Positions 1 through 6,460 of a stretch of 13,038 nt of DNA are shown in pieces. Origin of the DNA: an uncultured Selenomonas sp. (GTDB lineage Bacteria; Bacillota; Negativicutes; Selenomonadales; Selenomonadaceae); the NCBI GenBank assembly GCA_905373085.1, contig CAJPRR010000049.1:1-13038 (forward strand). The letters are read 5' to 3'. The notes under the pieces were generated by a model that made no database searches, was not told the origin of the DNA, and saw only the letters and a list, made by a program, of their open reading frames with translations. A program made the position numbers and the translations under genes. Each line of letters opens with the position of its first letter. Positions within the stretch are counted from its first letter, which is position 1.

Positions 1-1
1 G

Positions 2-250
2 GTCGGCGTCCTCTTGCTGCGGGCAGTCCCGCGCGTGCCGCTCGCGCTGCTCGGCGTCGCGGGCGCGCTCTCGCACAACGTGGGTCAGCTTCTTGCCGCC
101 GCTTTCTGGCTCGGCACGCTCGACGTCTTTTACTATGCGCCCATGCTCTTTGCTCTGGCCGTTTTCACGGGCTTTGCCACGGGTTTTCTCGCGCAGGAGA
201 TCTTGCGGCGATTTCCTTGGAGAAATAAGAAAATTTCTCAAAATCTGTAA
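2..250 (+). CDS. Gx transporter family / heptaprenyl diphosphate synthase component I-like membrane protein (3' end only)
   Basis: The reading frame is open from the left edge, so only the last 82 residues are present; it ends at the TAA at 248-250. What remains is very hydrophobic, with two membrane-spanning stretches separated by a short loop. It contains the segment GALSHNVGQLL followed by an FYYAPML-type helix, which is typical of the C-terminal end of the Hpre_diP_synt_I / Gx transporter family. Members are inner-membrane proteins. Older annotation called them component I of heptaprenyl diphosphate synthase; more recent naming treats them as ECF-like S-component transporters, so the substrate is uncertain. 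The tail is basic (RRFPWRNKK), consistent with a cytoplasmic C-terminus. The family call rests on a short fragment. Confidence 0.7.
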   Translation, partial: VGVLLLRAVPRVPLALLGVAGALSHNVGQLLAAAFWLGTLDVFYYAPMLFALAVFTGFATGFLAQEILRRFPWRNKKISQNL

Positions 251-279
251 CAAATGTTCCCGAAAAAGCATTTATCTAG

Positions 280-288
280 TGTTATACT
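280..288 (+). promoter_or_regulatory. Extended -10 promoter of the bicupin gene
   Basis: TGT followed by TATACT (283-288) makes an extended -10 element. No good -35 hexamer sits 16-18 bases upstream, which an extended -10 can tolerate. The expected start near 295 gives a leader of about 23 nt. The 17-base stretch 280-296 recurs with one difference at 8032-8048, in front of the GHKL ATPase operon. Confidence 0.55.
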
Positions 289-317
289 AGGAAACAGAAA
301 GAGAGGAGATGACAGCC

Positions 318-971
318 ATGAAAGGTCAGGCAGGCAGGGTGCTTCGCCCCGCCGAGGAAATGGCGCCCGTCCCGGGCTGCACGGTGTCGGAAGCCATCAG
401 CGCGGCGGGCGGCAACAACGTCGTCTGGTTCTCGCTCGCAGAAGCGACGGACATCAGTGCGGAGAGCTACGAGCGCCGCCGCCTCTGGTACGTCGCTTCG
501 GGTGCGATGGAAGCGGTCGAGGAGAGCGGGAATATGCCGCTCGCCGCAGGAGATTTCTTCGTCGTACCCGTCGGTACGCCCGTGGGCGTCAAGACCGAGC
601 GCGGCGCCGTATATCTTGAGATCAGTTTGCAGGAGGGAAAGACCGTGAACAAGGCAATCGAGGACAAGAAGGTATTTCAGCTGGCAGAGCTTCTGCCGTG
701 CCAGGAGGGCAAGATCGTCAACATGGATCTCGTGCAGAGCCCGAACCTCAAGTTCGTGCTCATGAGCTTCGGCGCGGGCACGGGGCTTGACGAGCACGCG
801 GCGCCGGGCGAGGCTCTCGTCTTTGCGCTCGAAGGCGAGGCCGTCATCGGCTACGAGGGCAAGGAGTACACGGTTCACGCGGGCGAGCACTTCAAGTTCG
901 CGAAGAACGGCAGACATTATGTGCGTGCCGTGAAGAATTTCAAGATGGCGCTGATGCTGGAGCTTGCTTAA
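318..971 (+). CDS. Two-domain cupin protein (bicupin)
   Basis: This 217-residue protein carries two cupin beta-barrels. Domain 1 covers about residues 20-105, with a core around WYVASGAMEAV and an AAGDFFVVPVGTP turn. Domain 2 covers about 111-217 and closely resembles the stand-alone small cupins of Firmicutes: a KVFQLAELLPCQEGKIV lead-in, H160 and E165 as putative metal ligands in EHAAPGEALV, and H200 in GRHYVRA. The second histidine of the usual HxH pair is missing from motif 1. The substrate cannot be read from the sequence. I chose ATG 318 because AGAGGAG (302-308) lies 9 bases upstream; an in-frame ATG at 309 abuts that site. An internal GTG at 645 has its own Shine-Dalgarno sequence. 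The gene is monocistronic between its promoter and the terminator at 1021-1060. Confidence 0.85.
   Translation: MKGQAGRVLRPAEEMAPVPGCTVSEAISAAGGNNVVWFSLAEATDISAESYERRRLWYVASGAMEAVEESGNMPLAAGDFFVVPVGTPVGVKTERGAVYLEISLQEGKTVNKAIEDKKVFQLAELLPCQEGKIVNMDLVQSPNLKFVLMSFGAGTGLDEHAAPGEALVFALEGEAVIGYEGKEYTVHAGEHFKFAKNGRHYVRAVKNFKMALMLELA
631..647 (+). promoter_or_regulatory. Internal ribosome binding site and in-frame GTG start inside the bicupin gene
   Basis: AGGAGG (631-636) is followed 8 bases later by GTG (645-647), in frame with the gene. Initiation here would give a 108-residue protein beginning MNKAIEDKKVF, which is where single-domain members of this cupin family normally begin. This suggests either a second product or the remnant of a former gene boundary. 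Confidence 0.45.
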
Positions 972-1020
972 GCCGATACGAATATAGGTGCGTTCGTGCC
1001 TGTAGAGCTTCGGCAAGCGG

Positions 1021-1060
1021 AAAAAGCGTGCGGGCAGGACGAAGCCCGTGCGCTTTTTTT
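1021..1060 (+). terminator. Intrinsic terminator after the bicupin gene
   Basis: A hairpin pairs AAAGCGTGCGGGC with GCCCGTGCGCTTT (13 pairs including two G-U wobbles) around a short loop and ends in a run of seven T. It lies 50 bases past the stop codon. Confidence 0.85.
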
Positions 1061-1101
1061 ATGAAAGAGGCGGCAAATGCGAATTGCTTTCAGCAAAAGG
1101 C

Positions 1102-1129
1102 TTGACATCCGCCGCTTTCGTGATAAGCT
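1102..1129 (+). promoter_or_regulatory. Probable enolase promoter
   Basis: A perfect TTGACA (1102-1107) is followed after 16 bases by the weaker -10 TAAGCT (1124-1129). A TAGAAT at 1161-1166 is an alternative -10 but lacks a matching -35. The leader would be about 95 nt. Confidence 0.5.
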
Positions 1130-1172
1130 AAGGGTAAGGGTTTTCATTGGGATTTGCTGATAGAATGAAGTT

Positions 1173-1200
1173 CGCCGACGCGATGCAAATGCTATCGGCG
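1173..1200 (+). other. Possible hairpin in the enolase leader
   Basis: CGCCGA (1173-1178) and TCGGCG (1195-1200) can pair around a 16-base loop, ending 14 bases before the enolase Shine-Dalgarno. With only six pairs it may be incidental; no T run follows. Confidence 0.25.
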
Positions 1201-1228
1201 CTCCCGGATTTTACAAGGAGTGGATACG

Positions 1229-2527
1229 ATGAGGAACAGCAAGATCAAATGCATCCATGCACGCGAAATCGTTGACTCGCGCAGCAATCCGACGGTGGAA
1301 GTCGACGTCGTTCTGGAGGACGGCAGCTTCGGTCGTGCGGCATCGCCGTCGGGCGCATCGACGGGCCAGTTTGAAGCGCTTGAGCTGCGTGACGGCGACA
1401 AGGCTCGCTACCTCGGCAAGGGCGTCCTGAAGGCGGTCGAGAACGTCAATACGACACTCGCCAAGGCAGTCGTCGGCGTCGACGCTGCGGATACGGCTCT
1501 CGTCGACCGCACGATGCTCGAAGCGGACGGCACGGAAGACAAGTCGAAGCTCGGCGCGAACGCCATCCTCGCCGTTTCCATGGCGGCGGCGAAAGCAGCC
1601 GCTGCGAGCGAGGAGACGCCGCTCTATCGCTTCTTGGGCGGCAGCCAGGGCGGCCTTTTGCCCGTGCCGATGATGAACATCCTGAACGGCGGCGCCCATG
1701 CGGCGAACAGCATCGACGTGCAGGAATTCATGATCATGCCGGTCGGCGCTCCCGATTTCCGCACGTGCATCCAGTGGTCGTCGGAAGTCTTCCATGCGCT
1801 GCAGAGCCTCTTGAAGGCGGACGGCCATGCGACGGGCGTCGGCGACGAGGGCGGCTTCGCACCGAACCTCAAGTCGGACGATGAGGCGATCGACTACATC
1901 ATGCGTGCGATTGAGAAGGCAGGCCACAAGCCAGGCAAGGATTTCGTGCTCGCGATGGACGCGGCCGCCAGCGAATGGAAAGGTTCGAAGAAGGGCGAGT
2001 ACAAGCAGCCCAAGTCCGGTCAGGTCTTCACGACGGCAGAGCTCGTCGCGCATTGGAAGAAGCTCGTCGACAAGTATCCGATCATCTCTCTCGAAGATCC
2101 GCTCGATGAAGAGGATTGGGAGGGCTGGCAGCTCATCACGAAGGAGCTTGGCGACCGTCTGCAGATCGTCGGCGACGACCTCTTCGTGACGAACACGAAG
2201 CGCCTCAAGAAGGGCATCGACATGAAGGCTGCGAACGCCATTCTGATCAAGGTCAACCAGATCGGCACGCTGAGCGAGACGCTCGCCGCCGTTGCCATGG
2301 CGCACAATGCGGGCTTCAAGGCCGTCGTATCGCATCGCTCGGGCGAGACGGAAGACACGACGATCGCCGACCTCGTCGTCGCGCTGAACGCCGGGCAGAT
2401 CAAGACGGGCGCACCGAACCGCAGCGAGCGCGTCGCGAAGTACAATCAGCTCCTGCGCATCGAGGAAGAGCTGGGCAAGAACGCCATCTTCGCGGGCAAG
2501 AATGCCTTCAACGTGCCTCTGCCGTGA
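1229..2527 (+). CDS. eno: Enolase (phosphopyruvate hydratase, EC 4.2.1.11)
   Basis: This is a complete 432-residue cytoplasmic glycolytic enzyme that interconverts 2-phosphoglycerate and phosphoenolpyruvate. The active-site set is present: PSGASTG loop (40-46), H157 in GGAHA, E166 in DVQEF, E207 in VGDEGGFAPN, Mg2+ ligands D244, E289 and D316, K341 in LIKVNQIG, H369-R370-S371 in the SHRSGETEDT signature, and K392. ATG 1229 is preferred because AAGGAG (1215-1220) lies 8 bases upstream; a GTG at 1220 overlaps that site. Several positions differ from the common bacterial form: DSRSNPTVEV, RAASPSGAST, EDPLDEEDW and GAPNRSER. The last two recall the eukaryote-like enolase branch. It has its own promoter and terminator, so it is transcribed alone. 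Confidence 0.98.
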   Translation: MRNSKIKCIHAREIVDSRSNPTVEVDVVLEDGSFGRAASPSGASTGQFEALELRDGDKARYLGKGVLKAVENVNTTLAKAVVGVDAADTALVDRTMLEADGTEDKSKLGANAILAVSMAAAKAAAASEETPLYRFLGGSQGGLLPVPMMNILNGGAHAANSIDVQEFMIMPVGAPDFRTCIQWSSEVFHALQSLLKADGHATGVGDEGGFAPNLKSDDEAIDYIMRAIEKAGHKPGKDFVLAMDAAASEWKGSKKGEYKQPKSGQVFTTAELVAHWKKLVDKYPIISLEDPLDEEDWEGWQLITKELGDRLQIVGDDLFVTNTKRLKKGIDMKAANAILIKVNQIGTLSETLAAVAMAHNAGFKAVVSHRSGETEDTTIADLVVALNAGQIKTGAPNRSERVAKYNQLLRIEEELGKNAIFAGKNAFNVPLP

Positions 2528-2561
2528 ATTTGAACGGAAAGTTTCAGTGATTCCAAGATTT

Positions 2562-2589
2562 ACAGCCTCCCCGACGGGGAGGCTGTTTT
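2562..2589 (+). terminator. Intrinsic terminator after enolase
   Basis: A perfect 11-bp stem (ACAGCCTCCCC with GGGGAGGCTGT) closes on a three-base loop and runs into four T (2586-2589), 34 bases after the enolase stop. Confidence 0.85.
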
Positions 2590-2603
2590 CGTCCCAAGGC
2601 ACA

Positions 2604-2632
2604 TTGTCAACACTAAGAATCACTATTGACAA
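2604..2632 (+). promoter_or_regulatory. Inverted repeat overlapping the -35 of the HMA protein gene (possible operator)
   Basis: TTGTCAA (2604-2610) and TTGACAA (2626-2632) form a perfect 7-base inverted repeat with 15 bases between the arms. The right arm contains the -35 hexamer, so a dimeric regulator bound here could block RNA polymerase. It does not match the operators I know for CopY or CsoR. The regulator is unknown. Confidence 0.35.
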
Positions 2633-2654
2633 GCCGATAAAGCGCGGGTAGAAT
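2626..2654 (+). promoter_or_regulatory. Promoter of the HMA-domain gene
   Basis: TTGACA (2626-2631), a 17-base spacer and TAGAAT (2649-2654): close to consensus on all counts. Transcription should begin near 2661, giving a leader of about 53 nt. Confidence 0.85.
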
Positions 2655-2713
2655 AGAGCGGTAGCATGGTATATAGGGGCTGTTGCCCTTGCTCAAGGAA
2701 AGAAGGAGAAATC

Positions 2714-3085
2714 ATGGCAACGTATATTTTGGGAGCGGTTCTCTTGGCGGCGCTTTTCTTCGCTGTGCGCGGCATGGTGCGCCACTTCGGCGGCGGCGGT
2801 GCGTGCTGCGGCGGGGGCGGCAGCATCGAGGGCGGCCCGAAGAAGAAGCTCTATCACGACGTCATTGGCGAGAAGGTGCTGCACATCGAGGGCATGCACT
2901 GTAACAACTGCAAGAACGCCGTCGAGCGTATGCTCAACGGCATCGACGGCGCGGCCGCCGAGGTCGACCTCGGAAAAAACATCGCCGTTCTCAAGATGGA
3001 GCGCATGATTTCCGACGAGGAGCTTCATGCAGTTCTCGACAAGACGGAATACAAGCTCGCCCGCGCAGAATTGCGCGAGGCATGA
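2714..3085 (+). CDS. Membrane-anchored heavy-metal-associated (HMA) domain protein
   Basis: This is a 123-residue protein. Residues 4-18 form one hydrophobic helix followed by RGMVRH; by the positive-inside rule the rest should be cytoplasmic. A glycine-rich linker (26-36) holds a Cys-Cys pair (C31, C32). From about residue 54 an HMA ferredoxin-like fold follows, with the metal motif GMHCNNC (60-66). HMA domains bind soft metals such as Cu(I), Zn or Cd and pass them to P-type ATPases or regulators; the metal here is not determined. The linker cysteines could be a second thiol site. ATG 2714 has AGAAGGAGA just upstream; an upstream in-frame start at 2666 lacks such a site. No ATPase gene is adjacent, so the delivery partner lies elsewhere. 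Confidence 0.8.
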   Translation: MATYILGAVLLAALFFAVRGMVRHFGGGGACCGGGGSIEGGPKKKLYHDVIGEKVLHIEGMHCNNCKNAVERMLNGIDGAAAEVDLGKNIAVLKMERMISDEELHAVLDKTEYKLARAELREA

Positions 3086-3106
3086 GGCGTGTAGTGCGGA
3101 CAAGTG

Positions 3107-3147
3107 AAAAGCCACCGATGAGGGTCATGCCCATCGGTGGCTTTTTT
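3107..3147 (+). terminator. Bidirectional intrinsic terminator
   Basis: GCCACCGATG (3111-3120) pairs with CATCGGTGGC (3132-3141). AAAA precedes the stem and TTTTTT follows it, so it can end both the plus-strand HMA transcript and the minus-strand toxin transcript that ends at 3155. Confidence 0.85.
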
Positions 3148-3154
3148 AGATGTT

Positions 3155-3484
3155 TCAAAGTTTGTGAGCGTTTTTCCGCGATGCCGCTATGCGATAGACT
3201 TGCTCGTCAGCCCTTGCAGAAATCACGACGATCTTCATTGCAACATTCGTATATTGGAGCTTGTAAACAACTCGGATGCCAAGATCGCGAAACTTGATCT
3301 TCAAAAGACTTGTGAGGTTGAGGTTTCCCTTGTGACCAAGCGGTTTTCCATAACTGCCGCTTTGACGTGGCAGAGGATTTTGCGCCACTTTGTCGATTCC
3401 CTTGAGAACCTGCACCTGTGCGGCATGATCAAGCTTTTGCAAATCATCTTTTGCTTCAGGCAGATATTCGACGATCCAGCTCAT
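3155..3484 (-). CDS. RelE/ParE-family toxin of a type II toxin-antitoxin pair
   Basis: This 109-residue protein fits the RelE/StbE mRNA-interferase-type fold in length and layout. It has a short beta strand (WIVEYLPEAKDDLQKL), two helices with QVLKGIDKVAQNP, then the beta-sheet core with YGKPLG, LTSLLKIKFRDLGIRVVYKL and a final VVISARADEQVYRIAASR strand and helix. The basic residues of the core (K and R in KIKFRDLGIR, R in SARAD) are where the family binds or cuts mRNA on the ribosome. Its start overlaps the antitoxin stop by 4 bases (ATGA at 3481-3484), the usual arrangement for tight co-translation with the antitoxin. It ends 8 bases before the shared terminator. Activity is inferred from family only. 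Confidence 0.88.
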   Translation of the reverse strand: MSWIVEYLPEAKDDLQKLDHAAQVQVLKGIDKVAQNPLPRQSGSYGKPLGHKGNLNLTSLLKIKFRDLGIRVVYKLQYTNVAMKIVVISARADEQVYRIAASRKNAHKL

Positions 3485-3798
3485 TCAATCACGACGTCCT
3501 TCGCATTTGCTATTTCTGCTTCGGTGATATTGAGCTCGCGCATGAGCTGTTCGCGAGATAAGGTCGTGGCGTCTATGTTGTTTGCCAAGCGTCTATTGGC
3601 TTCCAAGAGCAGTTGATAATCTTCTTCGATTTCACTCAGGCGTGAAAATTCTTTTGGTGAGAGAATCACGGCGGCAGGCTGATCATCTTTCAGGACGATC
3701 AATTGATTTTCCTGGTGAAGCCTCTCGAATACGCGAGAGGCCTGCGAGCCGGCGAATTGGTTGATGGGAACAAGGCTGGGAGCGGTGCGATAGGCCAT
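3481..3798 (-). CDS. Phd/YefM-family antitoxin
   Basis: This 105-residue protein has the Phd/YefM N-terminal DNA-binding fold (VPINQFAGSQASRVFERLHQ then IVLKDDQPAAVILSPKEF). A helical C-terminal arm follows (EDYQLLLEANRRLANN and onward) that would wrap the toxin. I chose ATG 3798 because AAGGAG lies 9 bases upstream; the ATG at 3807 directly abuts that site and the TTG at 3819 has none. Its Shine-Dalgarno lies immediately past the stop of the upstream HD-GYP gene, only 17 bases away, so the pair appears to be read as the tail of the HD-GYP transcript unless a promoter is hidden in that coding region. Such antitoxins usually repress their own promoter, so the lack of a clear one is unusual. 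Confidence 0.87.
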   Translation of the reverse strand: MAYRTAPSLVPINQFAGSQASRVFERLHQENQLIVLKDDQPAAVILSPKEFSRLSEIEEDYQLLLEANRRLANNIDATTLSREQLMRELNITEAEIANAKDVVIE

Positions 3799-3815
3799 GG
3801 GAATCATCTCCTTCC

Positions 3816-4994
3816 TCAAATTTCATGCTTCCCGATGCGCGGATAATCCTTCATCGCACGCAGGTCGTCGTCGAGGAAGACGGCGGGATCGATGCCCGTA
3901 TGACGGATGAAGTTCAAGAGCTCCACGTCATCCATGACGTACTGGATGACGTCGCGGCGGCAGTGGGCGAGGTTGACGCCGAAGGGCTTCTTGAGGAGAT
4001 TGCCGTTCTTGTCGGCGAAGACGATGACGACGGGGGCAAGCGTATGGCCGAAGACGACCTTCTTGACGATGGCGTAGCCGAGCTGCGTCTTCATGACCGT
4101 ACCGACGGGATAGATGGCGACATTGTCGAAGAAGAGGCGCAGGCGATCCATATCGAAGTGGCCGGGCGAGTTTTGCATCATCATTCGGTAGACGACGTTC
4201 GGCTTGTACGCCCTCTTGTAGGGGCGCACGCTCGTCAGCGCGTCGTAGACGTCGGCGATGGCAGTGATGCGGCTGTACGGGTGGATGGACTTGCCGCGCA
4301 CGTGGTAGGGATAGCCTGAGCCGTCGAGATGTTCGTGATGCTGGACGGCGATGATGGCGAGGATCGAGGCGATCGGCGAGGTGAGTTCTTTGAGGATCTT
4401 GCGCCCCTCGCTCGGGTGGCGGCGGATGATCTTGAATTCGCCGGCGGTCAGCGAGCCGGACTTGTTGAGGATGGGCGTGGGCACGGCGAGCTTGCCGATG
4501 TCGTGCAGAAGCCCGCCGAGCGTGATGATCTGCAGCTTCCTCTTGGAATAGCCGCAGAGGTCGCCGAGCATCGTCGAGAGCACGGCGACGTTGACCGAAT
4601 GGGAGAACGTGTAGGAGTCGTGCAGGCGGATGTCCGTGATCTGCACGAGGTTCTTCTTCTTCGCCATGATGTCGCGCACGAGGAAATCGGCGCACTTTTC
4701 CAAGCGGGTCATGTCGAAACGACCGTTCTCTTCCGCCTCGCGGAAGGTTTCCGCCACGTTGTCGACGGCCTGCACGCGCGTGCGTTCCTCGACGATGTCG
4801 GGCGGCGGCTGCAGTTGAAAGTTGGAGGAAAGCGAGGTGACGTGCAGTTCGGGGATGCTGAGCTGGCGCAGCCGATAGATATAGCGATCGGTCAGCGGCG
4901 TGCCGCGCACGAGGAAGGGGGCGCCTTTCTCATTGAAGATGCTTTGCGCCGTCACCATGCCGGTCTTGAGCTGATTCGGTTTCAAGCGTATCAT
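3816..4994 (-). CDS. HD-GYP domain protein, probable c-di-GMP phosphodiesterase (paralogue 2)
   Basis: The protein has 392 residues. Residues 1-55 form the small N-terminal domain common to HD-GYP proteins (LKTGMVTAQSIFNEKG, then GTPLTDRYIYRLRQL). The HD-GYP catalytic domain spans about 125-300 with metal ligands H164-D165 in LLHDIGK, H193 in RRHPSEG, H219-H220 in HHEHLDGSGYP and D248 in IADVYDALTSVRPYK. The GYP triplet is intact at 227-229. A C-terminal beta domain starts at YPVGT. The family hydrolyses cyclic di-GMP, and sometimes cGAMP, in the cytoplasm. No membrane helix, PAS or receiver domain is seen. The Shine-Dalgarno site is weak (GGGGTG). It follows its paralogue by 52 bases and precedes the toxin-antitoxin genes. 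Confidence 0.92.
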   Translation of the reverse strand: MIRLKPNQLKTGMVTAQSIFNEKGAPFLVRGTPLTDRYIYRLRQLSIPELHVTSLSSNFQLQPPPDIVEERTRVQAVDNVAETFREAEENGRFDMTRLEKCADFLVRDIMAKKKNLVQITDIRLHDSYTFSHSVNVAVLSTMLGDLCGYSKRKLQIITLGGLLHDIGKLAVPTPILNKSGSLTAGEFKIIRRHPSEGRKILKELTSPIASILAIIAVQHHEHLDGSGYPYHVRGKSIHPYSRITAIADVYDALTSVRPYKRAYKPNVVYRMMMQNSPGHFDMDRLRLFFDNVAIYPVGTVMKTQLGYAIVKKVVFGHTLAPVVIVFADKNGNLLKKPFGVNLAHCRRDVIQYVMDDVELLNFIRHTGIDPAVFLDDDLRAMKDYPRIGKHEI

Positions 4995-5046
4995 GGAGAA
5001 AACACCCCGGTTTCAGTGGTGGAACACTTTGAGATGCCGCTGTGCT

Positions 5047-6213
5047 TCATTTTGCGTTTTTGGGCGACGTGTCTTCTTTCTCTGCGTTTTCTTGGAGGAA
5101 GATGGCCGGATCGACATTGATGTTGTGGATGAAATGGTACAGTTCGCTGTCGGAGATCACGCCTTCGAGCATCCCTTTCGGCGCCTCCTTCAGATCGAGG
5201 TCGTGGGGGGCGCCGAGAAGTTTGCCCTCACGGTCGGCAAAGGTGCAGACGACGGGCGTCAGCGTATGGCCGAATTCGACCTTTTTTACAATGGCGTAGC
5301 CTTCCTGCGTCTTGAGGATCGTGCCGACGGGGTAGATCGCGACGTTGTCGAAGAAGAGCTTCAGGAGATCGAGATCGAAGTGCCCGGGCGAGCATGTCGC
5401 CATGAGGCGGTGCGCGACGGACGGCGTATAGGCTCTCTTGTACGGGCGCACGCTCGTCAGGGCGTCGTAGACGTCGGCGATGGCGACGATGCGTCCGTAG
5501 CGGTGGATCTGCTCGCCTTTCAGATGGTTGGGATAGCCTGAGCCGTCGATGTGCTCGTGGTGCTGCAGGGCGATGGTCGAGAGCAGCGTGTCGTTGGGGA
5601 ACATCTTTTTCAGACGTTTCCTGCCGGCTTCCGGATGTCCCTGCATCACGCTCCATTCGTCGTCTGTGAGATGGCCGGCCTTCGTGAGGATCTCATAGGG
5701 CACCGTGACCTTGCCGATGTCGTGCAGGAGGCCGCCGAGCGTGAGCTTCAGCTGCTCCTCCCTGGGGAGCTTCAGCAGGACGCCGAGGAGCGCCGAGAGG
5801 ATCGATACGTTGACCGAATGAGCGAATGTATAGGTGTCGTGCAAGCGGATGTCCGTGAGCTGCACGAGATTCTTCTGTTGGGCGATGATGTCCTGCAGGA
5901 TGTTTTCCGAAATGCCCTGCAGCGGCTCCGGGTCGAAAGTGCCGCTCTTCTCGACGCTGTGGAAAGCTGTCGCCACGTTGTGTATGGCGGAGATGCGCGT
6001 CTTTTCCTGCACGATGTCATCGGGCGGCGCAAGCTTGAGCTTGGGATCCGTGGAGGTGACGGTCACGCCGTCGAATCCCGCTTTTTCCAGGCGTTCGATG
6101 TATTTCGGACTGAGTTCCATGCCCTTCGTCAAGTAGTTGGCGCCGAGCGGGTTGTATATGCTCTGCGCCGTGATCATGCCTTCTTTTAAGTTTTTTATAG
6201 GAATATGAATCAT
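5047..6213 (-). CDS. HD-GYP domain protein, probable c-di-GMP phosphodiesterase (paralogue 1)
   Basis: This 388-residue protein has the same order as its neighbour: N-terminal domain (IKNLKEGMITAQSIYNPLG), then HD-GYP with H164-D165 in LLHDIGK, H193 in QGHPEAG, HHEHIDGSGYP at 218-228 and IADVYDALTSVRPYK, then the YPVGT C-terminal domain. All catalytic residues are kept, so both copies should be active. The two proteins align along their whole length without large gaps, indicating tandem duplication followed by divergence. ATG 6213 follows AGGTGA by 6 bases; an in-frame upstream start at 6255 lacks a ribosome site. Its promoter must lie in 6214-6422, where A/T-rich sequence near 6324-6338 offers TATCAT- and TATAGT-like -10 candidates on this strand, but no convincing -35. 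Confidence 0.92.
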   Translation of the reverse strand: MIHIPIKNLKEGMITAQSIYNPLGANYLTKGMELSPKYIERLEKAGFDGVTVTSTDPKLKLAPPDDIVQEKTRISAIHNVATAFHSVEKSGTFDPEPLQGISENILQDIIAQQKNLVQLTDIRLHDTYTFAHSVNVSILSALLGVLLKLPREEQLKLTLGGLLHDIGKVTVPYEILTKAGHLTDDEWSVMQGHPEAGRKRLKKMFPNDTLLSTIALQHHEHIDGSGYPNHLKGEQIHRYGRIVAIADVYDALTSVRPYKRAYTPSVAHRLMATCSPGHFDLDLLKLFFDNVAIYPVGTILKTQEGYAIVKKVEFGHTLTPVVCTFADREGKLLGAPHDLDLKEAPKGMLEGVISDSELYHFIHNINVDPAIFLQENAEKEDTSPKNAK

Positions 6214-6422
6214 TTTTCTCACCTGCAGTATTGATGGATGCAGTGCTCCAAGCATTGCTCTGTTTCCTGAGGATAGCCGTAGGTTGTTTGTCTTGCCGCT
6301 GCAAAGGAGGCGTGTCCAGACTATTTATATGATACTATATTTTGCTCCAAAAGGGAAGAATCCTGCAAATAAATACCAAATAAAGGGGGATGCTTTTTTT
6401 GCCCCGCCGCAAGCAATTCCTG

Positions 6423-6431
6423 TGGTATAAT
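6423..6431 (+). promoter_or_regulatory. Extended -10 promoter of the TonB-like gene
   Basis: TGG followed by TATAAT (6426-6431) is a perfect extended -10. The -35 region (6403-6408) is GC-rich and poor. An in-frame ATG at 6434 would lie before the expected start of transcription, so it is not the start codon. Confidence 0.65.
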
Positions 6432-6460
6432 GAATGAATGGAAAATGCGTGGGAGGAGGG

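Noticed and set aside
1211..2632. Open frame of 473 codons on the minus strand across enolase
   Set aside because: It is the mirror of a certain gene in GC-rich DNA, has biased Arg/Leu/Asp composition, no ribosome site, and runs over the enolase terminator.
3825..6189. Long plus-strand open frames opposite the two HD-GYP genes
   Set aside because: They repeat the same Val/Asp/Glu-rich pattern in both paralogues because they mirror conserved HD-GYP codons; no start signals.
6385..6405. GGGG...CCCC pair with a T run in front of the TonB-like gene, as a terminator
   Set aside because: The T run lies in the loop, not after the stem, and no gene points into it from the left.
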